64,000 nucleotides of DNA, taken from positions 6,014,001-6,078,000 of the forward strand of contig NZ_CP109162.1 of assembly GCF_035920445.1 (NCBI RefSeq), given 5' to 3'. Of the stretch, positions 1 through 9,710 are shown piece after piece; the first letter of the stretch is position 1, and each line of letters starts with the position of its first letter. Under the pieces are notes generated by a model. The model was not told the DNA's origin. It saw only the letters and a program-made list of their open reading frames with translations, and did not search any database. Origin of the DNA: Nocardia sp. NBC_01730. GTDB lineage: Bacteria; Actinomycetota; Actinomycetes; Mycobacteriales; Mycobacteriaceae. The position numbers were made by a program, and so were the translations under genes.

Positions 1-224
1 AGGTATTTGTAGCGGTCGTCGGTGGCGACCGAGCTCGCCAATACGGTGCCGCCCGCGGAGATCTGTCCGCGCTGGCGGGAATACTCGTCGAGCAGCACCC
101 GCGAGTTGCGCGGGTCGTTGCGGTAATCGTCGGCCTTGATCACCTGAACGTAGGTGGCGTTCAGCAGCAGACCGACGATCATCAGCATCACCGCGACCGC
201 GACTCGGCGTAGCGGAGTGTTCAT
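1..224 (-). CDS. pbpA: Penicillin-binding protein PbpA, N-terminal part (runs off the window)
   Basis: The first 74 codons are visible; the gene continues left of base 1. The product starts with a short basic cytoplasmic stretch, one hydrophobic anchor (about residues 8-22) and the start of the PBP dimerisation region, with the [10 protein letters not shown] segment typical of class B penicillin-binding proteins. Such proteins are membrane-anchored peptidoglycan transpeptidases. The ATG at 222-224 overlaps the rodA stop codon, so the two genes are translationally coupled. The order after pstP and rodA matches mycobacterial pbpA, which works with RodA and is followed by pknA and pknB. Confidence 0.9.
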   Translation of the reverse strand, partial: MNTPLRRVAVAVMLMIVGLLLNATYVQVIKADDYRNDPRNSRVLLDEYSRQRGQISAGGTVLASSVATDDRYKY

Positions 225-1705
225 GTCACGGGCCCCGCTTCCGGTCGTGCCGCGTCGCGGCGCAGCAGTTCGGTCTGCGCATCGGCGATCGGCGCTGGTT
301 CCTTCTTGCGCACCGGGGCGGGCGCCCGTGCGGCGTCCGAAACCTTGATGAGCAACGCGAGCAGCGCGTAATTGGCGAGCAGGGAGGAGCCGCCGTAGGA
401 CATGAACGGCGTGGTGAGACCGGTCAGCGGAATCAGCTTGGTGACGCCGCCGACCACTACGAACAGCTGGATCGCGATGGTGAACGACAGGCCGGCGGCG
501 AGCAGTTTGCCGAAGCTGTCGCGCACCGCGAGCGCCGTGCGCAGGCCGCGTACCACGAACACCAGGAACAGCACGAGCACCGCGGCTAGCCCGATCAGCC
601 CGAGCTCCTCACCGATCGTGGTGATGATGAAGTCGGTCTTGGCGAAAGGCACCTGGTTGGGCCTGCCGCTGCCGAGCCCTGTCCCCGCGAGGCCGCCGGT
701 GGCCAGGCCGAACAGTGACTGCGAGATCTGGTAGCCGGTGTTGTTGTAGTCGTCGAATGGGTGCAGCCAGGTTTCCACCCGGACCCGGACGTGACCGAAC
801 AGCTGGTAGGCGAAGAAAAAGCCGAGCGCGAGCAGCCCGCCTCCGATGATCAGCCAGCCGACACGCTCGGTGGCGATGTACAGCATTACCAGCACGGTGC
901 TGAAGATCAAGAGCGATGTACCGAGGTCCTTCTCGAACACCAGCACGCCGATGCAGACGAGCCAGACCACCAGGATCGGGCCGAGGTCGCGGGCGCGGGG
1001 GAACTCCATGCCGAGCACATGGCGCCCGGCGGCGGTGAACAGATCGCGCTTGGCGACCAGCACGGACGCGAAGAAGATGATCAGCAGGATCTTGGCGAAC
1101 TCACCCGGCTGCACGCTGAATCCGGGCAGGCGGATCCAGATCTTCGCGCCGTTGGTCTCCGAGAACTTGCTGGGCAGGATGGCCGGAATGGCCAGTGCGA
1201 CAAGTCCGATGAGGCCGAGTGTGTAGCTGTAGCGAGCCAGCGTGCGGTAATCGCGCAGCGCGATCAGCAGCACGATGAACACGGCCGTGCCCAACGCGGT
1301 CCATAGGATCTGCTGGTTGGCGTCGGGAGAGGGAACCGCCCATGAGTTGTACGCGGCGGTCTGCTCGTCGGCGAGGTCGAGCCGATGGATCAGCACCAGG
1401 CCGAGGCCGTTGAGCAGCGCGACGATCGGCAGCAGCAGCGGGTCGGCGAACGGCGCGAATCGCCGCACGGTCAGATGCGCGACACCGAACAACGCCAGAT
1501 ACGCCAGACCGTACTTGGCGATCTCCCAGGTGATCGACTGCTCCTGACTGGCCTCGACCAGAAACAGAGAGCCTGTGGTGATCACTGCCGCCCCGGCAAG
1601 CAGCAACAGTTCGACGTTGCGTCTGGTGCTCGGCGGGGGCGCGGGAGCGAATCCGCCCGGGGGACTGGGAAAGGCCCCCGCGGACGGCGGTGACGGTGCG
1701 GACAT
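221..1705 (-). CDS. rodA: FtsW/RodA/SpoVE-family peptidoglycan glycosyltransferase RodA
   Basis: A 494-residue polytopic membrane protein of the SEDS family, which polymerises lipid II into glycan strands together with a class B penicillin-binding protein. The sequence shows a proline-rich cytoplasmic N-terminus, many hydrophobic helices and the family's C-terminal PFMSYGGSS motif about 55 residues from the end, followed by a charged tail. Its partner PbpA follows immediately, with an ATGA overlap. The start codon overlaps the last base of the pstP stop, so transcription and translation are likely coupled across the operon. In mycobacteria the gene belongs to the pknAB-pstP-fha cluster controlling growth and division. 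Confidence 0.95.
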   Translation of the reverse strand: MSAPSPPSAGAFPSPPGGFAPAPPPSTRRNVELLLLAGAAVITTGSLFLVEASQEQSITWEIAKYGLAYLALFGVAHLTVRRFAPFADPLLLPIVALLNGLGLVLIHRLDLADEQTAAYNSWAVPSPDANQQILWTALGTAVFIVLLIALRDYRTLARYSYTLGLIGLVALAIPAILPSKFSETNGAKIWIRLPGFSVQPGEFAKILLIIFFASVLVAKRDLFTAAGRHVLGMEFPRARDLGPILVVWLVCIGVLVFEKDLGTSLLIFSTVLVMLYIATERVGWLIIGGGLLALGFFFAYQLFGHVRVRVETWLHPFDDYNNTGYQISQSLFGLATGGLAGTGLGSGRPNQVPFAKTDFIITTIGEELGLIGLAAVLVLFLVFVVRGLRTALAVRDSFGKLLAAGLSFTIAIQLFVVVGGVTKLIPLTGLTTPFMSYGGSSLLANYALLALLIKVSDAARAPAPVRKKEPAPIADAQTELLRRDAARPEAGPVT

Positions 1706-3198
1706 CAGTCCGTCACCCGGCAGTTCTCCCCCGCGGTCTGGGGGTTCGACGACGTGCTCGACGGCGGGGCAGGAGCCTCCGACTTCGTCGGTGTCTTGAT
1801 CTCGGTGCCCCTGATGTCACCCTCGCCGGGCGCGGGCGCGGGCGTGGTGGTCGGGGCAGGCGCCGCGCCGGCGGGTCCCGGCGGCGCGGGCTCGGTGGAC
1901 GGGATGACCCCCGGCTGCGGCACTGACCCCTTGGCCGGGCACGGCGGCAACAGTTCTCGCTGGGCGAGATAGGTCATCGAGTCCTTGGCCTTGTCCAGCG
2001 AACCCGGAGGCAACCCCTTGTCCACCTGATCGCGGCCGGTCTGCTTCAGATCGCCGACCGTCAGCGGCTTGCAGGAGGACGGCAGGTCGTCGCGATGCTC
2101 GGTCAGGGTGAGTTCACCGCCGCGGGTCACGCAGCCGACCAGGTTCACGTCGTGGATCGAGTAGCCGAGGATCGATCCGGGCAGCCCGCGCAGGATCACC
2201 ACCGAACCGTCATCGGCGCCGACGTAGTAGTTGCTGCGAATCATCTTGTAGCCGACCAGAAGTCCGATACAGACGGCAACGACCAGCGCCACCGCGAGCA
2301 CGATCCAGCGCAGCCGGTATGACTTCCCTTTCTCGGGAGGCTCCGGCGTGGCGGCGGATCTGCGCGGCGCGGCCCGTGGCGGACGCAGCGCTGAGGCGCG
2401 GCCCGCGGCCGTGTTCGGCGGCGGCGTGTCGTCGTCGACGCCGGACGCGGCGCCCGCCACGATCGGGTGGCTCTGCCCGTAGTCCAGATCTATGACGTCG
2501 GCCACGACCACGGTCACGTTGTCGGGACCACCGCTGCGCAACGCGAGTTCGATGAGCCGGTCGGCACATTCGTCGGTCGTGCCCTCGCGCATGGTGTTCG
2601 CGATGGTCTCGTCGCTGACCACGTCGGAGAGGCCGTCGGAGCACAGCAGATAGCGATCCCCGGCACGTGCCTCGCGCATGATCAGCGTCGGCTCGATCTC
2701 GTTGCCGGTGAGCGCGCGCATGATCAGCGAACGCTGCGGGTGCGTGTGCGCCTGCTCGGGTGTGATCCTGCCCTCGTCGACCAGGGACTGGACGAACGTG
2801 TCGTCCCTGGTGATCTGGGCGAGCTCACCGCCGCGCAGCATGTAGGCGCGCGAGTCGCCGATGTGCACGAGGCCGAGCTTCTTGCCCGCGAACAGGATTG
2901 CCGTGAGCGTGGTGCCCATGCCGTCGAGCTCGGGCTCTTCCTCGACCTGGTCGGCGATGGCCGCGTTGCCCTCTCGGGTCGCCGCGTCGAGTTTGCCGAG
3001 TAGATCGTCGCCCGGCTCGTCGTCGTCGAGGTGGGCGAGCGCGGCGATCATCAACTGAGAGGCGACTTCTCCCGCGGCGTGGCCGCCCATGCCGTCGGCG
3101 AGTGCGAGTAGTCGCGCGCCCGCATACACGGAGTCTTCGTTGTTGCCTCGGACGAGACCGCGGTCGCTGCGCGCTGCGTAGCGGAGAACAAGTGTCAC
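1705..3198 (-). CDS. pstP: PP2C-family Ser/Thr protein phosphatase PstP
   Basis: A 497-residue membrane-anchored phosphatase. Residues 1-235 form the PP2C domain, with the metal-binding NNED (about 19-22), DGMGG (35-39) and SDGLSD motifs. A linker, one transmembrane helix at about residues 300-325 and an extracytoplasmic domain ending in a Pro/Ala/Thr-rich tail follow. It removes phosphates placed by PknA/PknB on division and cell-wall proteins. Metal ligands all look intact. The GTG start lies inside the fhaB stop (GTGA overlap), and the gene ends one base into rodA, so it sits in the middle of a tightly packed operon. Confidence 0.95.
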   Translation of the reverse strand: MTLVLRYAARSDRGLVRGNNEDSVYAGARLLALADGMGGHAAGEVASQLMIAALAHLDDDEPGDDLLGKLDAATREGNAAIADQVEEEPELDGMGTTLTAILFAGKKLGLVHIGDSRAYMLRGGELAQITRDDTFVQSLVDEGRITPEQAHTHPQRSLIMRALTGNEIEPTLIMREARAGDRYLLCSDGLSDVVSDETIANTMREGTTDECADRLIELALRSGGPDNVTVVVADVIDLDYGQSHPIVAGAASGVDDDTPPPNTAAGRASALRPPRAAPRRSAATPEPPEKGKSYRLRWIVLAVALVVAVCIGLLVGYKMIRSNYYVGADDGSVVILRGLPGSILGYSIHDVNLVGCVTRGGELTLTEHRDDLPSSCKPLTVGDLKQTGRDQVDKGLPPGSLDKAKDSMTYLAQRELLPPCPAKGSVPQPGVIPSTEPAPPGPAGAAPAPTTTPAPAPGEGDIRGTEIKTPTKSEAPAPPSSTSSNPQTAGENCRVTD

Positions 3199-3662
3199 GA
3201 TCGGAGCTCGATCACTGTTTTACCGACACGGATGGGCGTGCCGAGTGGAACTCGGACCGCGGTCGTGACTTTCGCGCGATCGAGATAGGTGCCGTTCGTC
3301 GAGCCGAGATCTTCGACGTACCAGTCGTCACCACGCGGAGAAAGTCGCGCATGTCTGGTCGAGGCGTAGTCATCAGTGAGTACCAGCGTGGAATCATCCG
3401 CACGTCCGATCAGCACCGGTTGGGTGCCGAGCGAGATGCGAGTGCCGGCGAGTGAACCTTGAGTCACCACAAGAAATTTGGCGCCCTTCTGGCCCCGGCT
3501 GAAGGAAGGCAGCACCGCGGAACCGCGTGCGGCCCTGGGCTGTATCCGAATGCCGGATGCCGCGTAGATGTCGCTGCGCAACGTGCGCAGCACAGCCCAC
3601 ACGAACAACCACAACAGCAGAAGGAACCCCGCACGGGTCAGTTGCAGGATCAGTCCCTGCAC
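3195..3662 (-). CDS. fhaB: FHA-domain protein FhaB (FipA-like)
   Basis: A 155-residue protein with an N-terminal transmembrane helix (about residues 8-28) and a C-terminal forkhead-associated domain. The FHA signature is complete: GRADDS, STRHARL and GSTNGTYLD, the residues that bind phosphothreonine. Mycobacterial FhaB links PknA/PknB signalling to cell division. The GTG at 3660-3662 is chosen because an AGGAGG lies nine bases upstream and the protein then begins VQGLILQLTRAGF, as in mycobacterial homologues. A longer in-frame extension upstream to 3725 looks non-coding. The stop overlaps the pstP start. Confidence 0.92.
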   Translation of the reverse strand: MQGLILQLTRAGFLLLLWLFVWAVLRTLRSDIYAASGIRIQPRAARGSAVLPSFSRGQKGAKFLVVTQGSLAGTRISLGTQPVLIGRADDSTLVLTDDYASTRHARLSPRGDDWYVEDLGSTNGTYLDRAKVTTAVRVPLGTPIRVGKTVIELRS

Positions 3663-3866
3663 GGCGCTCCACCTCCTGTTCGACCGTGTACGTCGGTGCC
3701 GTAGGTGCGGTTCGACCACCCCCACCAGCCTGCTGGTCTTGCCGGCCCCGGTATCGGTGCCGCGCGTGTGTTGGCAGCATCATAGGGCCGTCGGTCGATT
3801 TCGATCACGATACGACCGACGAATCCTCGAGAGCCATGTCGTGACCTGCACCGCGAGCTTACGGGA

Positions 3867-5258
3867 TCAGAGGATACGGATCAGGATCTCGGAATGCCCG
3901 GCGCGGATGACATCGCCGTCGGCGAGTTGCCAATCCTGCACGGGGGAACCGTTCACCAGGGTGCCGTTGGTGGAGCCGAGATCGGACAACATCGCGGTTT
4001 GGCCGTCCCAGCGCACCTCGATGTGCCTGCGCGAGACACCGGTGTCCGGCAGCCGGAAGTGCGCGTCCTGGCCGCGGCCGATGATGTTGCTGCCTTCCCG
4101 TAGCTGGTAAGTCCGACCACTGCCGTCGTCGAGCTGCAGGGTCGCGGAGTAGCCCGAACCGGCCGCGGCCGCGGCGCCGTAACCCTGGCCGCCGCCGTAG
4201 CCCTGCTGCGCGCCGTAGCCCTGCTGCTGCGAGTAGGCCTGGCCGTAGCCGCCCTGCTCATCCTGGCCGTAGCCGCCTTGATCGCCGTAGGTCTGGTCGC
4301 CGTAGCCGGGTTCAGCGTAGCCCGGCTGGCCGTAGCCCTGGCCTTGCTGGCTGTACCCGGGTTCGGCATAGCCCTGCTGCTGGCCGTAGCCGGGATCGCT
4401 GTAGCTTTGCTGGCCGTACCCGGAATCGGCATAGCCCTGCTGCTGGCCGTAGCCGGGATCGCTGTAGCCTTGCTGGCCGTACCCGGAATCGGCATAGCCC
4501 TGCTGCTGGCCGTAGCCGCGGTCGCCGTACCCCTGCTGGCCGTAACCTGGGTCACCGTACCCCTGCTGGCCGTAGCCGCGGTCGCCTTGCTGGTAGTCGT
4601 AGCCGTTCTGGTAGTCGCCGTACCCCTGCTGAGCGTCCGGCGCTTGGTAATCCGCTGCGTACGCGCCGCCGCCGCGGCCGTAGTCGTCGCGGTACGCGCC
4701 GTTCTGCGGACCGCCGCGACCAGCAGGCGGTGGGGCGTACCCGCGGTTGCGTGGATCGGACTCCGCGGGCTCACGGCTCGGGTCGTAGCCTGAGTTCTGC
4801 GTCATGGGGCCAGCTCCTGGTTGCGGGGTTGCAGGTCGTTGTGGCGGTGATTCGGGGCCGCGAGCCGCTGTGGCTCTGTGCCCGACGTCCGGATCGACGC
4901 GGCCACTTGCCCTGAACTGTCCGGTGTGCAGCGTAGGTGATGCCTCGAACGCCACGTGTACTTCGCCGTAGGTCTGCCAGCCTTGCTCGCGGATGTAATC
5001 CTGTAGATGTTTGGCGAACGCGCGGGTAGTGAGGTCGTGATCGGCATCCAGTTGCTGGTGATCCGAGGAGTTGATCGTGATCACATAACTGTTGGGCGCC
5101 AGGAGATGGCCGCCGCCGAGATCCTGGACGTGATCGGCAGCCTCACGTTGCAGCGCCGCTTCCACCTCCTGTGGCACGACATTGCCGCCGAACACTCTGG
5201 CGAAGACATCCCCGACGGCGCCCTGTAGGCGACGCTCGAACCGCGAAACGATGCCCAT
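3867..5258 (-). CDS. fhaA: FHA-domain protein FhaA with DUF3662 domain and repetitive linker
   Basis: A 463-residue protein in three parts: an N-terminal DUF3662 domain (about 1-120, starting [19 protein letters not shown]), a long Gly/Tyr/Gln/Pro-rich linker (about 155-360), and a C-terminal FHA domain with GRGQDA, SRRHIEV and [10 protein letters not shown]. In mycobacteria FhaA binds phosphorylated MviN and limits peptidoglycan synthesis. The ATG at 5256-5258 has a GAGGAGG upstream; earlier in-frame codons lack homology. The linker is made of near-identical DNA repeats (63-bp period at 4364-4552), so its length may vary between strains. It is first in the operon and is separated from fhaB by about 200 bp. 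Confidence 0.95.
   Translation of the reverse strand: MGIVSRFERRLQGAVGDVFARVFGGNVVPQEVEAALQREAADHVQDLGGGHLLAPNSYVITINSSDHQQLDADHDLTTRAFAKHLQDYIREQGWQTYGEVHVAFEASPTLHTGQFRASGRVDPDVGHRATAARGPESPPQRPATPQPGAGPMTQNSGYDPSREPAESDPRNRGYAPPPAGRGGPQNGAYRDDYGRGGGAYAADYQAPDAQQGYGDYQNGYDYQQGDRGYGQQGYGDPGYGQQGYGDRGYGQQQGYADSGYGQQGYSDPGYGQQQGYADSGYGQQSYSDPGYGQQQGYAEPGYSQQGQGYGQPGYAEPGYGDQTYGDQGGYGQDEQGGYGQAYSQQQGYGAQQGYGGGQGYGAAAAAGSGYSATLQLDDGSGRTYQLREGSNIIGRGQDAHFRLPDTGVSRRHIEVRWDGQTAMLSDLGSTNGTLVNGSPVQDWQLADGDVIRAGHSEILIRIL
4364..4552 (-). repeat. 63-bp tandem repeat inside fhaA linker
   Basis: Copies begin at 4364, 4427 and 4490. The first two are nearly identical; the third diverges after about 30 bases. 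Each unit encodes 21 residues of the [16 protein letters not shown] type. Shorter related units flank it on both sides. The period is a multiple of three, so copy-number changes would keep the frame. Confidence 0.9.
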
Positions 5259-5484
5259 CTCGGCCTCCTCTCGGTGAGCGTCTCTTTCCTGATTCGTAAC
5301 AACGACACGCGAGTATGGCGTGTCGCTTATCAACCACGTTCATTGCATGATATCCACGATCGTCCACACCTGTAACTATTGGCGGTGGCCCCAGGTTCCC
5401 GCACCTGTCGAGCCCCCATGTCAGGGCTCTGAAATGGGGATTTCATGTCCGGCGCAGGGGCGTGATACTGTCTCTCAGTCGCTC

Positions 5485-5567
5485 GGGCGAGTGGCGGAAT
5501 GGCAGACGCGCTGGCTTCAGGTGCCAGTGTCCTTCGGGACGTGGGGGTTCAAGTCCCCCTTCGCCCA
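5485..5567 (+). tRNA. leuT: tRNA-Leu (anticodon CAG)
   Basis: An 83-nt class II tRNA. The acceptor arms GGGCGAG and TTCGCCC pair with one G-U. The anticodon stem CTGGC/GCCAG encloses the loop TTCAGGT, giving anticodon CAG. There is a variable arm (GTCCTTCGGGAC) and a T-arm GGGGG-TTCAAGT-CCCCC. CCA is not encoded. A likely -10 element (GATACT, 5463-5468) lies just upstream. The same tRNA follows fhaA in M. tuberculosis. Confidence 0.95.
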
Positions 5568-5578
5568 CAGTGTAGTTC

Positions 5579-5624
5579 GAAATGGCCGCAGGTCAGAGAG
5601 CTTTCTCTGACCTGCGGCCATTTC
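5579..5624 (+). terminator. Perfect 21-bp hairpin after tRNA-Leu
   Basis: The left arm 5579-5599 and right arm 5604-5624 are perfectly complementary around a GCTT loop. It follows the tRNA by 11 bases and most likely ends its transcript. There is no clear T-run, as is usual in actinobacteria. Confidence 0.85.
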
Positions 5625-5789
5625 GGTCAGCGAAACTTGTTGATGTCGCGCCGCCGACAATCACCCGCCGATACCTGTCGTACAGTCGACAACCGCATGC
5701 AGGAGACGGGCTTCCCGCGTCGCGGCGACATCAGTTTCTCGCAGGCGGCGATGTGGCGGGCCAGGCGGTCACATCGAGAGAGATCTGCG

Positions 5790-6551
5790 TCGTTCTTGCT
5801 CATCGATCGTGGCGCGGCGCCCGGCTGGCCGGTGCTGCGAGCGCGTCGGGATCGACCTGTGCACACGGCGTGCCGACGTGATGGGCCGTGCGGATCGGCC
5901 GGGTCAGGGTGGCCATCTCCACTGGTGCCCGCGGGCATCCGCGCTGGAGCCAGTCGGTGGCCACGCCGATGAGCCCGCCGGCGATCTCGTGGTGGCGACC
6001 ATCCCGCTGAACGCTTACGACCGGCTTCCCGCCGCCGACCTGGCCGGCAAGACCGTCATCGACACGATGAACTACTACCCGCAGCGCGACGGGCGCGTCG
6101 CCGTGCTGGATTCCGCCGAGCTGACCTCGAGCGCCCTGGTGCAGCGCCACCTCTCCGGCTCTCGTGTAGTCAAGGCGTTCAACAACATCGACTTTCGTCG
6201 CCTGCTCACCAGTGCCCGGCCCTCGGGCGCCGCCGATCGCAGCGCCCTGCCTATCGCTGACGACGACGCAGCTGCCAAGGCCGAGGTGGCCGCGCTGCTG
6301 AACGCCCTCGGCTACGACGCGGTGGACATCGGCGCCTTTGCCGACAGTTGTGCAGTGAACCCGGCACACCGGTCTATGTGCAGCCGTACTTCCCTGCGCA
6401 ACGCCCGGAGGGAGTTGACCCAGGACGAGACGTACCGCTGGTTCCTCGAGACCCCTGGAGTTGCGGTGCTTCCGGCCGAGTGAAGGAGCTGACCGCCAGC
6501 GCAGTGCGGGGCCTCGCAGGCGGCATCTACCCGGCCTCTGCCGGTAAGTGA
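5790..6551 (+). pseudogene. Broken NADPH-dependent F420-reductase-like protein
   Basis: The segment at about 5970-6345 reads in one frame as the core of an NAD(P)-binding reductase of the NADPH-dependent F420 reductase type: GDLVVATIPLNAY, KTVIDTMNYYPQRDG, SRVVKAFNNIDF and DRSALPIADDDAAAKAEV. After about 6345 the homologous sequence continues in another frame (EPGTPVYVQPYFPAQRPE). It then returns to the first frame (LTQDETYRWFLETPGVAV) and shifts again near 6480 (VKELTASAVRG) to a stop at 6549-6551. The N-terminal Rossmann glycine motif (GxGxxG) is not recognisable; only GARLAGAAS-like traces remain near 5810. At least three frameshifts indicate a decayed gene rather than one error. Confidence 0.75.
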
Positions 6552-6592
6552 GGAATCCGATGTGGCGCGACTGCCACTTCGTGTTGCTATCG

Positions 6593-6853
6593 TCAGCGCC
6601 CTCCGGTGCAAACGCCCTCGGGGGTGTACTGACAGGGCCTTTCGTTGCGGCCTCTGTACGCGCCGTGATTGCTGCTCGTTCCGCGCTCTCCCACACCGTA
6701 GCCGCGCCGATCCGCAGGGTCGTGCGAATAACGGTCTGCGGTGACGGCCACGATAGGTTGGGGCGAGACGATTGCCGGTGTCACCATCGCGCCTCCGATC
6801 AGGATCGCGGCCACCGCTCGACGCACGGTCCCGAGCATCCTTGCGTTCGCCAT
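6593..6853 (-). CDS. Small secreted protein of unknown function
   Basis: An 86-residue product beginning MANARMLGTVRRAVAA, with a basic N-terminus and a hydrophobic core ending near TPAIVS, fitting a Sec signal peptide. The mature part is short, hydrophilic and rich in Arg/Gly/Tyr, with a single Cys pair region near the end (CQYTPEGVC). The ATG at 6851-6853 follows a GGGAAGG. I do not recognise a family. It lies between a decayed reductase and a hydrolase with no operon partner, so a fragment is possible. Confidence 0.5.
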   Translation of the reverse strand: MANARMLGTVRRAVAAILIGGAMVTPAIVSPQPIVAVTADRYSHDPADRRGYGVGERGTSSNHGAYRGRNERPCQYTPEGVCTGGR

Positions 6854-6913
6854 AGATACCTTCCCGTCATTTAACGTGCCATCAGATAGCGTTACGATAA
6901 TAATGGTTGTCAT

Positions 6914-7118
6914 CGGTGACGTGCGGGCGGGACTCGCGGCTGTATCGCCACCAAATGCCTTGGCGCGGAGCGGATCCTCCTGATGGGTGGCCGCAAGGAT
7001 CCGACCGACATCGCCCGCTTTGTTGCCGCCGACGTGGCCGCCGCACGGGGCGCGGAAGGCTTCGAGCGGTGGAACTACGGCTGGTTCGGATCGTCCGGGA
7101 ACCGAACGGGGGACCGGG
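6914..7118. other. Intergenic stretch without a convincing gene
   Basis: About 200 bases between two leftward genes. A short rightward frame beginning MGGRKDPTDIARFVAAD (from 6983) looks codon-like for about 40 residues but then runs into the 3' end of the DUF2235 gene. It may be the start of a decayed gene; nothing else is recognised. Confidence 0.4.
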
Positions 7119-8681
7119 TCACTCCTTCCTGGTCACCTCGAGCTGCACGCTGCCCCGGTTGTTCCCGTAGAAGCTCCACGCGTCGTTGGCGAACGCGTAC
7201 AGGTACCCGGAGCGGGATACCTGGTGGTTGGTGCCTGCGCCGATGGGGATGTTTTTGTACGGGGCCTCTGCACCCTCGGGCGGGATCGTGTTGGCGACAA
7301 CACCGATCAGCGACATCCACGGCATGCCTTCGTCCCGGCGGGTCAGGAAGTTCGCCCTCGGGCTTCTGGTCAGGCGCCGGATGATCCGCTCGCCCTGACC
7401 GATCAGTGTGCTGGCGAAGCGGAAAGCCTCGCCCAGGCGGACGCGCAGGCCGGTGGTGCCCGCGGGCCCGGACGGGATGTCGAGATCCAGCCACTGTCCC
7501 TTGGCGGAGAAGGTGTATTCGCCCGCTTCGAGGTAGAGGCCTGTCCAGTTCCACGGATCACGGGCAGACACGCTCGCCGTGCTGGATTCGCCCGGCGCGA
7601 GCGTCCGGGTGGGCCGGTAGGGTCCGCTGGTGATTGGTGGAGTCCGGTGACGCTCGTACACCGAACAGTGCAGCAATGGGTTGTTCCCGACCTTGTCGAT
7701 CATGGGGGTGGCGCGGGGACGCGGCTCGATAAACGACTCCAGTATCGGGCGCAACAGAGGCTCGTACAACGGCTCGAGCAAGCCGTAGACGCCTTGGTTG
7801 TCGTCGTGCAGCACACCGAGTGCGTCGGGTCGGATCTGATTCTCCACATCTTCGCGGAACTCGAGCCCGACCGCGGTGCGTGACTCGTCGATCATCCATT
7901 TCAGCGCGCCGTCGCTAAGACCTGTCTCCCAGCGCCCGCCGCCCACATCCATGTGGCTGCCGGGGAACCACACCTGCTTGATGTCTTGACCCGGCGCCGG
8001 GTTGGACCACAACGTCGGAGTGAACGGCCCCCGCTGCTCGTCGAGTGCGACCGCGTGGCGACCGTGGCGAACGGCCGGGTCGAGCTTCACGTCATGGAAG
8101 GCATACCTCCGGGCGGGGTCCAGGAGGTTGAGCCAGCCGAAGGTGTCCGGGATACCCAGCGCACCGACGGTGTCCCACACTCCGACGAAGTCCAACGGAA
8201 TCGGATTGTGCCGCCCCGGTTGATAGGTGAATCGGAGACCGTCGCTCCACCCGGGATCGGCGTCCTGCCCCAGACGGTACCGCTGGTACACACGCCGGAT
8301 CTGACGCCAGACCTCGTCTTCGTCCAGGCCGGTGGTCTGGATCAGCCCGCACGCCGCGATCAGCCCGGCGAGGCTGCGTGCGGTAAAAGCACCGCGACTG
8401 AAACCGAACAGCGCGATTCGGTCCCCAGGCCGGTGAGTGGTGGTCAGCCAGTGGTAGGCGTCCATCACGTTGCCGGACAACCCGGCTCCGGCGATTCCCC
8501 CCAGCAGCCAGCCGAACAGACCACCGCTCTCGGTTCCCACCCCCGACTGGTACCGCGTCAGCTGGTCCTGCCCGTCCTTCGTGGTGTCCGAGAGAGCGTT
8601 GTACAAGCGGCGCGCATTCGTCACCGCCATCTGGCCCAACGTGTTCCAAGTGCCGTCGCAGCACATGACGAGTCGACGCAT
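7119..8681 (-). CDS. DUF2235-domain alpha/beta hydrolase with C-terminal beta-rich domain
   Basis: A 520-residue protein. Residues 1 to about 290 carry the DUF2235 fold (the domain of Tle1-type phospholipases): the MCCDGTWN start motif, the nucleophile elbow GFSRGAFTARSL and a VWDTVGALGIP segment with the acidic residue. A separate C-terminal part of about 180 residues looks beta-rich (TGLYLEAGEYTFSAKGQWLD) and resembles a carbohydrate- or effector-binding sandwich. No signal peptide is visible. The ATG at 8679-8681 has AGGAGGT six bases upstream; a GTG 18 bases earlier would overlap that site. Substrate unknown. No type VI secretion genes are nearby, so an effector role is not supported. Confidence 0.85.
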   Translation of the reverse strand: MRRLVMCCDGTWNTLGQMAVTNARRLYNALSDTTKDGQDQLTRYQSGVGTESGGLFGWLLGGIAGAGLSGNVMDAYHWLTTTHRPGDRIALFGFSRGAFTARSLAGLIAACGLIQTTGLDEDEVWRQIRRVYQRYRLGQDADPGWSDGLRFTYQPGRHNPIPLDFVGVWDTVGALGIPDTFGWLNLLDPARRYAFHDVKLDPAVRHGRHAVALDEQRGPFTPTLWSNPAPGQDIKQVWFPGSHMDVGGGRWETGLSDGALKWMIDESRTAVGLEFREDVENQIRPDALGVLHDDNQGVYGLLEPLYEPLLRPILESFIEPRPRATPMIDKVGNNPLLHCSVYERHRTPPITSGPYRPTRTLAPGESSTASVSARDPWNWTGLYLEAGEYTFSAKGQWLDLDIPSGPAGTTGLRVRLGEAFRFASTLIGQGERIIRRLTRSPRANFLTRRDEGMPWMSLIGVVANTIPPEGAEAPYKNIPIGAGTNHQVSRSGYLYAFANDAWSFYGNNRGSVQLEVTRKE

Positions 8682-8907
8682 CGTTGCACCTCCTGGCACG
8701 CGAATGATTCCCGTGGAGTGGTGTGAAGCGTTGTGAATACCGGCCGTCGCCTATATCCCCCATCTGTGGCGACAACCCGAAAGGCAGATCCAGTTGATCC
8801 TGCTCCGACCGATGCGTGGTTGTCACTGGTCGTTAGGGCCTCGAAACAGCTTGCCGAAGGCCGTCTACCGAATCGCACCGGGTCCCGGCCGACCTGACGG
8901 AGGTGGC

Positions 8908-8942
8908 TTGACTCACAATGAGAACCTGTTCTAATTCTTGGC
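8908..8942 (+). promoter_or_regulatory. Promoter with KstR-like palindrome, leaderless start
   Basis: TTGACT (8908-8913) and TCTAAT (8930-8935) are spaced 16 bp apart and place transcription start at or next to the ATG at 8943, which has no Shine-Dalgarno sequence. The spacer holds the inverted repeat AGAACCTGTTCT (8921-8932). This fits the AACnnGTT core of the KstR operator of cholesterol and lipid catabolism genes; the outer T of the consensus is missing on one side. Confidence 0.6.
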
Positions 8943-9710
8943 ATGCGCAGATATGAAGGCCGCCGTGTGGTGGTGACGGGAGCGGGTTCCGGCATCGGGC
9001 AGGGCATCGCCCTGAGGCTGCTCGACGAGGGGGCACAGTTGGTCGCCGCCGATATCGACGCGACGGGCCTCGCGGCCACCGCGGCGAAGGCAGGCGATGC
9101 CACCGAACGATTGCGAACGGTCGAGGTGAACGTCGCCGACCCGGAGTCGGTGGGATCGGCCACCAGGCAGGCGCTGAAATTCCTCGGCGGCCTGGATGTG
9201 CTGGTGAACGGGGCGGGCATCCTGCGGCCTGCGCGCACTCACGAGATGCCGCTCGAGGTGTGGAACCAGGTGATCACGGTGAACCTCACCGGGACATTCC
9301 TGATGACCCAGGCGGCGCTGCCCGCGCTGCTGGACACCGGGCATGGGGTAGTGGTCAACATCTCCTCGACCGCGGCCTTCAGCGCAGCGCCCTACCTCGC
9401 GTCCTACGCGGCGTCGAAGGGCGGCGTGAACGCTTTCACCCATGCGATCGCGCTGGAGTACGCGAAGCAAGGGCTGCGCGCGGTGAACATCGTTCCCGCC
9501 GGTATCACGAGCGGCATCACCACGAAGTCCATCCGCGATCAGCCGGAGGGTTTCGATCCGCAGCTGTTCTCCAGGATGACCGGCTGGCTCAACGGCGGGG
9601 CGCTCGGCAGTCCGGAAGATATCGCCGGGGTGGTCGCCATGGTGGCCTCCGACGACGGACGCTATATGACCGGAACCGAGATCCGGGTCGACGGCGGCGC
9701 GCTGATGTAG
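8943..9710 (+). CDS. Short-chain dehydrogenase/reductase (FabG-like)
   Basis: A 255-residue classical SDR that oxidises or reduces a hydroxyl/keto group with NAD(P). It shows the cofactor motif TGAGSGIG (residues 12-19), NGAG, the catalytic Ser (ISSTAAF), YAASK active-site motif, and a C-terminal TGTEIRVDGG segment of the family. An Asp after the second strand (ADIDA) suggests NAD preference. The start is leaderless. The KstR-like palindrome in its promoter suggests lipid or steroid catabolism, but the substrate cannot be named. Its stop codon abuts the stop of the convergent methyltransferase gene. Confidence 0.9.
   Translation: MRRYEGRRVVVTGAGSGIGQGIALRLLDEGAQLVAADIDATGLAATAAKAGDATERLRTVEVNVADPESVGSATRQALKFLGGLDVLVNGAGILRPARTHEMPLEVWNQVITVNLTGTFLMTQAALPALLDTGHGVVVNISSTAAFSAAPYLASYAASKGGVNAFTHAIALEYAKQGLRAVNIVPAGITSGITTKSIRDQPEGFDPQLFSRMTGWLNGGALGSPEDIAGVVAMVASDDGRYMTGTEIRVDGGALM

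Noticed and set aside
4200..4640. Possible CRISPR array in fhaA
   Set aside because: Repeats are contiguous, code for a protein linker and have no unique spacers. The 35405 and 52296 repeats were rejected for the same reason.
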